NCBI GenBank assembly: GCA_023255955.1
Contig: JAGDWD010000008.1
Location: 316,845-380,844 of the forward strand
DNA: 64,000 nt
Reading direction: 5' to 3'
Origin: Desulfurococcales archaeon
Lineage (GTDB): Archaea > Thermoproteota > Thermoprotei_A > Sulfolobales > NBVN01
The notes beneath the pieces were generated by a model. It made no database searches and had not been told where the DNA came from. It saw nothing but the letters and a program-made list of their open reading frames with translations. Both the position numbers and the translations under genes were made by a program. Positions 28,259-38,043 of this stretch are shown piece by piece; position 1 is the first letter of the stretch; each line of letters opens with the position of its first letter.

Positions 28259-29257
28259 GGTTCTTAGTAGCTCTTCTAGGCCTATCCTACCTAAAGCACT
28301 TACCTTGATTATCTCGGTACCGGGAACAACCTCAGATGCGGCGGTAACTACCTTCTCAAGCCGTTCTGGACTTACCTTATCGATTTTGTTTACCACGACT
28401 ATGATGTCCACCTTAACGTTCTCTTTAAAGTATCTTAGAAGATTAAGCTGGCTTTCAAGGCCGTAGTAAAAATCTTCTGATGGATCTATAAGATAGAGTA
28501 TAAGGTTAGCTAAGTTTGTTATGGCTATGAAAGCTTTCCTCTCAATCTCATTCATTCTTTCCGGGGGTCTGTCTAGAATCCCCGGTAAATCGAGGATTTG
28601 AAAGCGGCTGAAACCGTAATCTATATGACCCATTACTATCTCCTTAGTAGTGAACGGAAAGGGCGATGATTTGGGCTTAGCTGAGGATATTACTGAGACT
28701 AGGGTTGACTTACCTACTTGCGGTAATCCCGCGACAGCAATAACCGGTAGAGAGGGGTCGATACATGGGGTTCTTCTAAGCTCAGCTATAGCTCTATTTA
28801 CTAGCTCGATATCCTTCGATAGCTTTCTTACTATGGATAGAACTCTCCCAATATATTCTCTATATATTTCCTTAGCTTCAGCAGAGTCAAAACTTGCGGA
28901 TACTCTGGCTTTATACTCTCTTGAGAGGACACTAACCTTCCTTAACTTCCCAAGGAGTTTCCCCACCACGTCATCGATAGAGTACCCCTCAGGTAGGGCA
29001 TTAGAAGCTATGTCCTTATAGAAACCTATTTGAAGTATGCCCTTAAAGCCTTTAAGAGGTCCTATAACGTTCCTCGTAAGGTAGCTGAAGACCCTATCTA
29101 TTCTCGTAGCATATCTAACTAACGCTTTCCTACTAACAGACTTAGATAAAGATATGGACTCTATTCCTACCTTAAGTACATACTCCCTGATTTCCCCGTA
29201 GGTAGGTACCTTCCTTAAAGTCTCTTCTGGGCACCTCCACTTTTTCTCCATAAACAC
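28223..29257 (-). CDS. NOG1-like GTPase
   Basis: NOG1 N-terminal helical domain (LRKVPTYGEIREYVLKVGIES), AGLPQVGKSTLVS, DLPGILDRPPERMNEIERKA, NKID. Confidence 0.92.
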   Translation of the reverse strand: MFMEKKWRCPEETLRKVPTYGEIREYVLKVGIESISLSKSVSRKALVRYATRIDRVFSYLTRNVIGPLKGFKGILQIGFYKDIASNALPEGYSIDDVVGKLLGKLRKVSVLSREYKARVSASFDSAEAKEIYREYIGRVLSIVRKLSKDIELVNRAIAELRRTPCIDPSLPVIAVAGLPQVGKSTLVSVISSAKPKSSPFPFTTKEIVMGHIDYGFSRFQILDLPGILDRPPERMNEIERKAFIAITNLANLILYLIDPSEDFYYGLESQLNLLRYFKENVKVDIIVVVNKIDKVSPERLEKVVTAASEVVPGTEIIKVSALGRIGLEELLRTLAKHIGRSSEL

Positions 29258-29496
29258 TTACCCTCTAACCTTATCTCTTCAATCCTATGTAAAGGTATGT
29301 GAGTATCTGAAAGCACTATCCGATCCTTCATAAGGACGGAATCGTAGTCTAACTTTATTGTCTTCGTCCCACATATCGTAGATCTATCAGTAACAACTAG
29401 CTCTACATCCTTTATGTTTAAGTGGCCTAGCTTAGACAGCCAAAACAGCTTCTTGAGCACGTCGTACGATTCCAGCCTACTCACTACCCACTCCAA
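29215..29496 (-). CDS. Hypothetical DUF504-like small protein
   Basis: ORF overlapping the NOG1 start; DSVLMKDRIVLSDTHIPLHRIEEIRLEGKCLW resembles small RNA-repair-linked DUF504 proteins. Confidence 0.5.
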   Translation of the reverse strand: MEWVVSRLESYDVLKKLFWLSKLGHLNIKDVELVVTDRSTICGTKTIKLDYDSVLMKDRIVLSDTHIPLHRIEEIRLEGKCLWRKSGGAQKRL

Positions 29497-29657
29497 CTCA
29501 TATTATTATGTAACTTATAACTTCAGTAATATCTTCAATATCCTCAGCTTACCTAGTAAGCCCGGACATAAAGAACGGTGGATCCGAACATGGAGATAAT
29601 GCTAGCAGTAATTAAACCGCTACAGCATAGAGTTTGCGGTGGTAGGGGAAGCATCAG

Positions 29658-31376
29658 ATGAGTGAGAGAGAGTTAGCAGATAAGTATGAGAAGATAGTTG
29701 ATCTAGCTAAGAGAAGAGGCTTCTTTTGGTCTTCTTACGAGATTTATGGAGGTGTTGCTGGGCTCTACGATTTAGGTCCGCTGGGGGCATTGCTCAAAGC
29801 AAATATTGTGAACCTTTGGAGGGAGTACTTCGTTCTAAGGCATCAGGATCTTGTAGTTGAAATTGAGACCCCGATTATAACCCCGGAGATAGTGCTTAAA
29901 GCTAGCGGTCACTTAGACCATTTCACTGATCCGATAACTGAGTGTGTTAAGTGTGGGAGGAAGTATAGAGCAGATCACCTGATTGAGGAGTTTGCTAAGA
30001 TAAAGGTTGAAGGTCTCAGTATCAAGGAACTAAACAACATAATAAAGGAGAAGGGCCTGAGGTGCCCAGTATGTAACGGGGAACTAAGTGATGTAAGAGA
30101 ATTTAATTTACTGTTTAAAACTACTATAGGTCCTTACTCTTCTGATGTCGGGTACTTAAGGCCTGAAGCTGCTCAAGGTATTTTCGTAGCCTTTAAGAGG
30201 GTCCTCGTAGCTGTGAGAGAGAGGTTCCCTATAGGTATAGCCCAGGCTGGGAAAGTAGGTAGGAACGAGATATCTCCGAGGCAAGGTATGGTGAGACTCA
30301 GGGAATTCACGATAATGGAGGTAGAGTTCTTCCACGATCCTGAGGGGGAGGAACCTCCTTGGGAAAGATTCTCCGGGAAACTAAGGCTTCTAACAGCTGA
30401 GCAGAGAAAGAAAGGCGAGGATAAACCCATAGAGATAGACGTAATTGAGGCCATTAAGGAGGGGATCATAAAGAATAAATGGCTTGGGTATTGGATGTGT
30501 GTTGCGAGGGACTTCGTGAAGGAGATAGGTATAGATTACAACGAAATGTTCTTCGAGGAGAAATTACCCCACGAGAGAGCCCACTACTCCGCCCAGACTT
30601 TCGACCAGCTTGTTAGGGTAAGTCGCTGGGGGTGGATAGAGGTTTCAGGACACGCCTATAGAACAGACTACGACCTGAGGAAACACATGGAATTCTCTGG
30701 ACAGGATATGACTGTCTTCAAGTCCTTCAAAGAGCCTAAGCTAGTGGAAGTAGAGAAGATAGTTATCGATAAAGCGCTACTAGGAAAGATCTTAGGCTCA
30801 GCCATGACGTCGTTCCAGGAAGCTATAAATAGGTTAGATATAACTGAGGTAAAAAAGATCTTGGCAAACCCCGGGAATATCATCAACATCGCTGGGTATG
30901 AAATACCGCGAGAGGCTATTAAAATCGTGAAGGAAACTCAGAAGGTAACCGGTACCAGGATGATTCCACATGTTGCTGAACCATCTTTCGGAGCTGAAAG
31001 ATTGGTCTTAGTGGCTCTCGATAAAGCATATTCTGAGGAAGATGGGCGAGTCGTCCTCAGGTTTCCTAGGAAGATAGCACCGATAAAGGTAGCAGTATTT
31101 CCTCTACTTGAAAAAGATGAGTTAGTAGAGGTAGCTAGGAAGATTTATACCGAACTAATGATGGCAGGCTTCACCGTCCTCTACGATGAGAGTGGTAGTA
31201 TAGGGAGGAGGTATGCCAGAGCTGATGAGATAGGTGTACCACTAGCCGTAACAGTAGACTTCCAGACACTTGCCGATGGTACTGTCACAATAAGAGATCG
31301 CGACACGAAGCAGCAGATTAGGGTTCACACTAGGGAGCTGAAAAACATGTTGAGGGAAGCTCTTGGAATTATCTAG
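29658..31376 (+). CDS. glyS: Glycyl-tRNA synthetase
   Basis: GLYDLGPLG, SGHLDHFTDP, YLRPEAAQGIF, class II motifs. Confidence 0.96.
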   Translation: MSERELADKYEKIVDLAKRRGFFWSSYEIYGGVAGLYDLGPLGALLKANIVNLWREYFVLRHQDLVVEIETPIITPEIVLKASGHLDHFTDPITECVKCGRKYRADHLIEEFAKIKVEGLSIKELNNIIKEKGLRCPVCNGELSDVREFNLLFKTTIGPYSSDVGYLRPEAAQGIFVAFKRVLVAVRERFPIGIAQAGKVGRNEISPRQGMVRLREFTIMEVEFFHDPEGEEPPWERFSGKLRLLTAEQRKKGEDKPIEIDVIEAIKEGIIKNKWLGYWMCVARDFVKEIGIDYNEMFFEEKLPHERAHYSAQTFDQLVRVSRWGWIEVSGHAYRTDYDLRKHMEFSGQDMTVFKSFKEPKLVEVEKIVIDKALLGKILGSAMTSFQEAINRLDITEVKKILANPGNIINIAGYEIPREAIKIVKETQKVTGTRMIPHVAEPSFGAERLVLVALDKAYSEEDGRVVLRFPRKIAPIKVAVFPLLEKDELVEVARKIYTELMMAGFTVLYDESGSIGRRYARADEIGVPLAVTVDFQTLADGTVTIRDRDTKQQIRVHTRELKNMLREALGII

Positions 31377-31415
31377 GTAACACAGCTACATAATCTAAAA
31401 CGGATTAATCAAGAA

Positions 31416-33173
31416 CTAGAACTTAAGTGCTTCAGGTCTTTTTGTGTTGACTCTATCCCTAACCATCTTAATTAACTCTTCTCTCTTCTCCGAATCCAGT
31501 AAAGTAGTGACTAGGTCTCTGGGGATCTTAGTGAAGACTACCCTAGGCTCCTCAATCCTGTGGTCCTCCTTAATTAGCTCGCTAGGTCTACCCTGAATTA
31601 CTATACCGCCCCCAACTTCCACACCCATCATGTTCAGGAGATCTAAGGCTTTTCTAGGTGTTATCGGGAGAAGCATTGTCGCGAGGTAGACACATATTCT
31701 GAAGCATATGTTTAGGGTAGTCCCTACTTCAGCTAGATTCTCCTTCACTCTGAACCACGGTGCTTTTTTAGTAATATACTGGTTCCCTACTCGAGCTAGC
31801 TCGACGATTACGTCTGTGGCGGGCCTTATTTCAGCTTTCTCCATGTGCTCGACATAGATATCCCAATACTTCTCAACTTCCTTTAGAACCTCTACATCGG
31901 ACTCATCCAGCTTGTCCAGCTTCGGTACAGTACCGTTGAAGTACCTCCATATCAATGTTAACGTTCTGTGAATGAAGTTCCCTATATCATCATTAAGCTC
32001 GCTATTAACTACCCTAATGAACTCGCTCCACTTAAAGCTCGTGTCCTTATCCTCAGGCCTCATCCTCATCAGCACGAACCTCCAGGAGTCTACGTCGTTG
32101 AATATCTCCAAAACCTCGTCGGCCCAGATACCTATTCTCCTGCTTTTACTGAATTTATCGCCTTCGTAAAGAAGGTACTCTGTAGCGGATATCAAATCAG
32201 GGAGCTTATAGTTTCTACCTGAGGCAAGTATTAGTGCTGGGAATATTATCGCGTGGAACGGTATGTTGTCCTTACCTATGAAGTAAGCAGTCATCGTTTT
32301 AGGATCCGACCACAGCCTTTCCCACTCATTAGGTTTTCCCAACGATACGAAGAACTCTTTAGTTGCGGATATGTAGCCCAGGAGAGCATCAAACCACACG
32401 TATATGGTCTTATCCTCAGCTCCCTTAAACGGTGCTGGAATGCCCCAGGAGGTGTCTCTAGTGATGGATCTTGACTTCAAACCTGAACGTATCCAGGATA
32501 CCGCATAGCTCTTAACATTCTCCTGAAGACTTCTGTTACTCTCTAGCCACTCCAACAATTCTTTACTCAGCTTATCGAGTCTGAAGAACCAGTGTTTTCT
32601 AGCTAGAAACACCGGTCTAGTACCGCAGAAAGCGCATTTCGGGTTTACTAGGAGATCGGGGTCGAGGACTCTACCACATCGATCACACTGATCACCCCGA
32701 GCATCTTCGTATCCGCAGTAGGGGCAGGTACCAGCAATAAACCTATCGGGTAGGTACTGCTTGTCCTGGGGACACCACGCTATAAGCTGTTCACGAATCT
32801 CTATGTACCCCCTCTGCTCAATATCCTTAAAGATATCCTTAACGAAGTCCTTATGAATTTCTGACTCAGTCCTCGTATAGTTATCGAAGGAAATGTTCCA
32901 CATATCCCATATACTCAACACATATTTGTGTGCCTGATCTGTGAAAACCCTTGGCTCCAGGCCCTTCCTACGGGCTTCTATCTCGATTACCGTACCATGC
33001 TCGTCACTTCCACTTACAAATACCACACCATACCCCCGCATCCTCAGATACCTAGCAAACACGTCAGCAGATAGTACGCTACCTACTAGAGTACCGAGGT
33101 GTGGAACCCCATTTACGTATGGCCAAGCAGATGTAACTATCCAGTTCTTCGTAATCCACACCTTATTACACAT
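31416..33173 (-). CDS. metG: Methionyl-tRNA synthetase
   Basis: WPYVNGVPHLGTLVGS (HIGH-like), KFSKSRRIGIW (KMSKS-like), paired zinc knuckles. Confidence 0.96.
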   Translation of the reverse strand: MCNKVWITKNWIVTSAWPYVNGVPHLGTLVGSVLSADVFARYLRMRGYGVVFVSGSDEHGTVIEIEARRKGLEPRVFTDQAHKYVLSIWDMWNISFDNYTRTESEIHKDFVKDIFKDIEQRGYIEIREQLIAWCPQDKQYLPDRFIAGTCPYCGYEDARGDQCDRCGRVLDPDLLVNPKCAFCGTRPVFLARKHWFFRLDKLSKELLEWLESNRSLQENVKSYAVSWIRSGLKSRSITRDTSWGIPAPFKGAEDKTIYVWFDALLGYISATKEFFVSLGKPNEWERLWSDPKTMTAYFIGKDNIPFHAIIFPALILASGRNYKLPDLISATEYLLYEGDKFSKSRRIGIWADEVLEIFNDVDSWRFVLMRMRPEDKDTSFKWSEFIRVVNSELNDDIGNFIHRTLTLIWRYFNGTVPKLDKLDESDVEVLKEVEKYWDIYVEHMEKAEIRPATDVIVELARVGNQYITKKAPWFRVKENLAEVGTTLNICFRICVYLATMLLPITPRKALDLLNMMGVEVGGGIVIQGRPSELIKEDHRIEEPRVVFTKIPRDLVTTLLDSEKREELIKMVRDRVNTKRPEALKF

Positions 33174-33331
33174 TTACGGTGGGTTTAATGTGCTTATATC
33201 GTAGCTTAAACCTCCAGAATCTTTTTAGATTTCACTGGAGTTACTAGCACCGAATACTCGAAAGCATTGGGAGAAATAAGGCTGTGAACTCATATAAGAT
33301 CCGAATTCCTCTCAAGTTGGAGTAGAGGTAG

Positions 33332-34393
33332 TTGAAGGCGTCTCTATACTCTAGATATCCCGTAGCGTTAAGCTTGGAGGATCTATCTAAGCTCGTAGCT
33401 GGTAGATCCATAAGCTTAGGTGAGCTCATAGAGCAACTTAAGAACTACGGTGATAAGGCCTTAAATAGGTTGGAGTGTGCTGTAAGAGGAGCTGTTTATA
33501 AGCCATACGAAAACGCCCTAGATGAGGTTTCCACCTTCTACCTTGCTATAGCGTTAGCCCAGCAAGCGCATGGATGGCTCTTGAGAAGGCTTGCAGACCA
33601 TGAGGGTAAGAGGGTCAACTCTGAGATTATGAGGGAGAGGGATGATGATGTAGTCAGCATCCTGAAGTTGTTGGGGGTGGATGTGGAGTACATAGGTGGG
33701 GAGGGTGGTTGCGGACATAGGGTTGTCTTAGGTAGGTCTAGTAGTGGTGAAGTAGTAGCGTGTTACCCATATAGGGTAGCCATCCCAAGGTACATTAAGT
33801 ATGCTGAGAAACTTCTCACAGAACCTAGCTGGAAACTTGTAAATAGATATGTCCTTAAGGGCTATGTTTACTTGAGTAAGAAAGATCTAGCTAGATTAGC
33901 TGAGGAATCAGTAAAGAGGAGGATAATGGAGTATGCGAATATATTCTCCGAGCAGTTCGTTAGGGATGTTCTCGGAGACTACATTGAGAGGGCTAGGAGC
34001 TTAGTCCCCAAGCAAGTTATTGAAAGAGAAAAGAAAGCTGTGCCTGGAAAAGTGGAGAGTGCTTTCCCGCCATGCATAGCCAGCCTGAGAGAAGCCTTAA
34101 GAAGAGGTGAACATCTAAGCCACCACCAGAGATTTGCGTTAGCTACTTTCATGCTGTCTATAGGTTACAGCGTCGACGAGGTGGTAGACACATTTAGAAC
34201 CTCACCTGACTTCGACGAGAAAATTGCTAGATATCAAATAGAGCACCTAGCCGGTCTACGCGGGAGTAGGAAGAAGTACCTCGTATATAGCTGTGAGAAG
34301 ATGAAGTCCTTAGGTATCTGCATAGCTAATTGTGGAACTAAAACCCCACTTCAGTACTATAGGAGGATCGCTAGGGGATTAGAAACTCTATAA
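33332..34393 (+). CDS. priL: DNA primase large subunit PriL
   Basis: FPPCIASLREALRRGEHLSHHQRFALATFMLSIGYSVDEVV with conserved Cys for the Fe-S cluster. Confidence 0.93.
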   Translation: MKASLYSRYPVALSLEDLSKLVAGRSISLGELIEQLKNYGDKALNRLECAVRGAVYKPYENALDEVSTFYLAIALAQQAHGWLLRRLADHEGKRVNSEIMRERDDDVVSILKLLGVDVEYIGGEGGCGHRVVLGRSSSGEVVACYPYRVAIPRYIKYAEKLLTEPSWKLVNRYVLKGYVYLSKKDLARLAEESVKRRIMEYANIFSEQFVRDVLGDYIERARSLVPKQVIEREKKAVPGKVESAFPPCIASLREALRRGEHLSHHQRFALATFMLSIGYSVDEVVDTFRTSPDFDEKIARYQIEHLAGLRGSRKKYLVYSCEKMKSLGICIANCGTKTPLQYYRRIARGLETL

Positions 34394-34883
34394 GTTCGTA
34401 TCCGGGGGTTTCCATACCCTTCTTTACAGTGAAGATTAGGGTCCTGTCATTAGAAACCTGGAAGGGTACTCCAAGTACTGCTCTCGTAATCTTAGCACCT
34501 TCCGGGAATACCCACATAACCTTATAGCTGTACTCCGCAACTTCCTTCTCGTAGTAGTTCTCGTATACGTTAACACCTCTGGATAGGGCTCCCTTGAAGA
34601 TTATTAAGAACTCTACGTAAGGCCTCCTTGCCGACGCTAAGAACCCTACATCGACATGGACTACCCTAGCTCTAACCTCTTTTCTATTTATTAGTATCTT
34701 CTCCGAATCCACAAAGAACTGCATGTTACTCCTCATATCTTCAAGTTCTCGCTGCTTCCTAGACGGATCAGAAATAGATTGGTAGAGCTCTTTATCTGGA
34801 TCCCAATAAAAGAACAGAATTTTTTGCCTAAATTCCCCAGAGGAGTCTACACTAAAAAATCCATATCCGTATCTCGGCCTCAA
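34371..34883 (-). CDS. Hypothetical protein
   Basis: 170-aa ORF adjoining the Lrp-like gene. Confidence 0.55.
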   Translation of the reverse strand: MRPRYGYGFFSVDSSGEFRQKILFFYWDPDKELYQSISDPSRKQRELEDMRSNMQFFVDSEKILINRKEVRARVVHVDVGFLASARRPYVEFLIIFKGALSRGVNVYENYYEKEVAEYSYKVMWVFPEGAKITRAVLGVPFQVSNDRTLIFTVKKGMETPGYELIEFLIP

Positions 34884-35341
34884 GGAAGCACCTTATTATC
34901 TTCCTTCAGTACTCTCAACACTACTAGAGTTGAGGTATTTAATACTCCATCTATGGATCCTATCTGATCTAGCAGCTTCGATAGTTCCGTATGATCCTTA
35001 ACCAGCAGGGTACAGACGAGAGCCCACTCTCCAGTAACATCATATATGCTCTTTACCTGGGGTATCGAGCTTAGATGCTCAACAACTTTATTGAACTTCT
35101 TAACGTCTATCGACATAAACAATAATGCCTTCAGTTTATATCCAAGTAGCTCGGGGTCGACCACAGCAACTACCTTCTTGATGAATCCCTGTTCTTTAAG
35201 TTTCTTTATTCTCATGTAGACGGTGGAGGGGCTTACACCAACTCTCTTAGCTATCTCCGCGTAAGTTAGATCCGCATCTTCCTGGAGAACATTTAATATC
35301 CCTATATCTACATCGTCTAGGAACCTATTCTTATTGCTCAT
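34880..35341 (-). CDS. Lrp/AsnC-family transcriptional regulator
   Basis: DIGILNVLQEDADLTYAEIAKRVGVSPSTVYMRIKKLKEQGFIKK. Confidence 0.92.
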   Translation of the reverse strand: MSNKNRFLDDVDIGILNVLQEDADLTYAEIAKRVGVSPSTVYMRIKKLKEQGFIKKVVAVVDPELLGYKLKALLFMSIDVKKFNKVVEHLSSIPQVKSIYDVTGEWALVCTLLVKDHTELSKLLDQIGSIDGVLNTSTLVVLRVLKEDNKVLP

Positions 35342-35387
35342 AGAGGTTCCCTACTGATATTCTATGCTCGGTTAAAAAATATTTCAG

Positions 35388-36131
35388 CTATGCTTGAGGA
35401 GCTAGTATGTATCTTACCACTACATCTCCAGGTATTCTGAAAACCATACTAAGAGGACTAGAAGATTTAAAGAAGAATTCTAGACTATCTGTAAGACTGA
35501 GTAGAGGATCTACCTTCATTAAGTAACTTTCTTCGTATGCTGACTGAGCACTCTCCTTAAACTCTACGTCAATTATCGATCCCGACACCCTAGAAAGCTT
35601 TACCAAGGTACCCCCACCTCTTAGAATAATGTGGTCAGCATCTGGTGCCTCTATTTCTATGATCCCTGATCCCTTAAGAGTTGATAGAGCTTGTTTCAAC
35701 CCCTTTGTTAGTAGAACTGCTTTAACTGAGTAATCAATGTTAAGTTCTGGGATTTCCTCGGCAGATACTTCGATAGACCTGAACTTGAATGATTTCGGTA
35801 CAGCCCCCTCAATAGTTATGTGGTAAAACATTTCATCTGCTGATAGCTTAACTACATCACTTTTCTTAGGTTTTGGGAGTACCTTCAGGAGGGAACTTAG
35901 GTTCAACCCTATATCGAGCTCCTCAGACTTCAGAGAGTACGATGTGAAAGCTGTGGGCGGTATCTCTAACTCGATTAAAGCAATCCTAGCAGGGTCTAAA
36001 GCCCTGATCTTCAACCCATCCGACGTCAACCTCATGAGAACTTCATCTGCTACCTCCCCCACGGCCTCAAGTAGGGAAACGAATACCTTAGCAGATGGGT
36101 ACTCGAAACTAGCTATAGCTTCCTCACTCAT
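35388..36131 (-). CDS. pcn: DNA polymerase sliding clamp (PCNA); start set at the ATG at 36131
   Basis: PCNA fold signatures (LKIRALDPARIALIELEIP, LNLSSLLKVLPKPKKSDVVKL). The track ORF begins at 36164, but a TATA-like CTTATATAG lies between 36164 and the ATG. Confidence 0.94.
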   Translation of the reverse strand: MSEEAIASFEYPSAKVFVSLLEAVGEVADEVLMRLTSDGLKIRALDPARIALIELEIPPTAFTSYSLKSEELDIGLNLSSLLKVLPKPKKSDVVKLSADEMFYHITIEGAVPKSFKFRSIEVSAEEIPELNIDYSVKAVLLTKGLKQALSTLKGSGIIEIEAPDADHIILRGGGTLVKLSRVSGSIIDVEFKESAQSAYEESYLMKVDPLLSLTDSLEFFFKSSSPLSMVFRIPGDVVVRYILAPQA

Positions 36132-36135
36132 GCAG

Positions 36136-36179
36136 CATTCCGAACTATATAAGTCTAGACACAATTTAAGATCGGAATG
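36136..36179. promoter_or_regulatory. pcna core promoter flanked by perfect 8-bp inverted repeat CATTCCGA...TCGGAATG
   Basis: IR arms 36136-36143 and 36172-36179 bracket the TATA-like element (TATATAAG on the plus strand). Confidence 0.45.
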
Positions 36180-36243
36180 ATGTGGTTCTTCGGAGCTGAG
36201 TAGTGACGAACCGTGTGAGGACTGAGCTGACCTCCTCCCCGCC

Positions 36244-37512
36244 CTAAAGGGTGATGGTTCCTGCTAGTGCGGGGAGGTTTGGGGCTACATTCCCGGGTTT
36301 AGCCCCGGGCTGGGTCTCCGGCTCGTTACCTCTATCCCGTGCGGGACTCGGGGTTATGAGGATGTTGTATGCTCCTACTAGGTCGGTGTTGAATACCTTG
36401 TTTAGAGTGGTGCACTTGAAGAGCCCTCTCCTGACTCTGACTCCGCATTCCTTCCCGTGGATTGGACAGGTTTGGGAGGTGTGTGCTTCGTTGACGTATG
36501 TGACTGTTATTCCATACTCCTCTGCTACCTCACCGATCCTCCTGAGGAGGTAGCTGTATGTCCAGACGTGGACGTTGTTGAAGTCTCCGTTCTCCTGGGC
36601 TATGTACTTTGGGTAGCCTACCTTAATTACCGATACACCCTTCTCGTAGAGCCACTCCAACACCCTTCTAACACACTTGTTAATGTAGTCTCTAACCTGC
36701 CTCCTCCACTTAACATACATTAACCTCAATCTCCGAGACGTTCTATACCCACACCGGTTCAGCATAGACTGGTATTCCGCTATCCTCCCTCTCCAGTAGT
36801 GGGAGATGGACTTGAGGAGTCTGCCGTTCACCAGGAGAGTGGAGCCGTCCTCCACGTATATAGCCATGAGGTTGTTAATGCCAATGTCTACCCCGGCTAC
36901 TAGGCTTCCCTTGGGCCGCCCTGGAACCTTGACAAAGATTCCTCTAATGGCTTTCTCCTCCACCTCGAATGGGATGTATGCATACCACTTCTTCCTATCT
37001 AGGTCGTAATGTATTTCCAACCGCCCCTGTTTCCCCTTTAAGTGAATCAGCCCCTTGTACTCCACTACTATCTGCCCAATGGCTCCGAGGCCCTTTAGGA
37101 CTAGTTTGCCATCCTCTATTCTGTACTGGTCGTTTCTGAGAGCCGTCCAAAAAGTCCTCCTACCCGCTTGCTTCTTGTAGCCTGGTGGGTTGACCTTAGC
37201 TATGAATGGTGGTAGTTTACCCTCCTTCCTCAGCTTTAACGATTTGAAGAAGCTGTTCCACGCTTCATTGTTCTTGTTCAGTATTTGCTGTGCTGTTGCC
37301 GAGCCTATCAGTGCCTTGTACTTCTCGTAGAACTCCCTGTACGTATTCCTCAAATCAACGCCCTTCTTCTCGAAGAACATCCTACGTCTAGCGTAGTTGA
37401 CTTCATTCCAGAGCTTAGCTGACAGACTGCAGAGTAGTTTGAGCTTGTTCTCCGTCTCCTTGTCGGCTATTAGTTCTACTATGCTTGCCCTCTTCATTTC
37501 TCTCTCGCCCAC
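36244..37512 (-). CDS. tnpB: TnpB-like RNA-guided endonuclease/transposase accessory protein
   Basis: VAGVDIGINNLMAIY (RuvC-I), TSQTCPIHGKECGVRVRRGLFKC and NTDLVGAYNIL (RuvC-III). Confidence 0.92.
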   Translation of the reverse strand: MGEREMKRASIVELIADKETENKLKLLCSLSAKLWNEVNYARRRMFFEKKGVDLRNTYREFYEKYKALIGSATAQQILNKNNEAWNSFFKSLKLRKEGKLPPFIAKVNPPGYKKQAGRRTFWTALRNDQYRIEDGKLVLKGLGAIGQIVVEYKGLIHLKGKQGRLEIHYDLDRKKWYAYIPFEVEEKAIRGIFVKVPGRPKGSLVAGVDIGINNLMAIYVEDGSTLLVNGRLLKSISHYWRGRIAEYQSMLNRCGYRTSRRLRLMYVKWRRQVRDYINKCVRRVLEWLYEKGVSVIKVGYPKYIAQENGDFNNVHVWTYSYLLRRIGEVAEEYGITVTYVNEAHTSQTCPIHGKECGVRVRRGLFKCTTLNKVFNTDLVGAYNILITPSPARDRGNEPETQPGAKPGNVAPNLPALAGTITL

Positions 37513-37952
37513 TGCTCCTCAACGTACTTCTTAACGACCTCGGCTGTTACATTTCCAACAGTTGCTACGAAGTAGCTTCTACTCCATAGTTTCCCGTGGA
37601 CAGCCCTAGACCTCAACTCAGGAAACCTCTGTAGTATCCGCCTAGCACTCTTACCCTTAAGGTAGTTTACTACGTAGGCTGGGGAGTGTCTTGGAGGGCA
37701 TAGAGCGAGGACATGAACGTGATCAGGCATAACCTCCAAAGCTAGCTCCTCACACCCCAACTCACTGAGTATCTCCCGCAAGACCACTCTAGTGTACTCA
37801 GCAACCTCACCAACAAGAACATCCCTACGATACTTCGGAATCCACACAAAGTGGTAGGCACACCAGTACCTAGCATACCTAGTACTCCTAAGCCTAACCC
37901 ACCCTAGAGATTCACCCTCCAAGACACCCCAAGAATATACTAGAGTATTCAA
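37494..37952 (-). CDS. tnpA: IS200/IS605 Y1 transposase TnpA
   Basis: YHFVWIPKYRRDVL, MPDHVHVLALCPP (HUH), KYV..QW C-terminus. Confidence 0.93.
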   Translation of the reverse strand: MNTLVYSWGVLEGESLGWVRLRSTRYARYWCAYHFVWIPKYRRDVLVGEVAEYTRVVLREILSELGCEELALEVMPDHVHVLALCPPRHSPAYVVNYLKGKSARRILQRFPELRSRAVHGKLWSRSYFVATVGNVTAEVVKKYVEEQWAREK

Positions 37953-38043
37953 AGCTTATAAACTTTTCATCCCAGCCCTGAAGAACGAGGCTTTCAATTG
38001 TAAGAGTTAATAGCTAAACAGTACCGACATATAGGTTAAGAAA

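Larger units (their letters stand above)
36205..37995 (-). mobile_element. IS200/IS605-family insertion sequence (TnpA + TnpB)
   Basis: Adjacent overlapping tnpA and tnpB, structured right end (CCCCGC...GCGGGG; CCCT/AGGG) and hairpin-like left end near CCCAGCCCTGAAGAACGAGGCT. Exact ends not determined. Confidence 0.8.

Noticed and set aside
32941-33204. Plus-strand ORF overlapping the MetRS N-terminus
   Set aside because: Fully antisense to a strongly supported MetRS CDS
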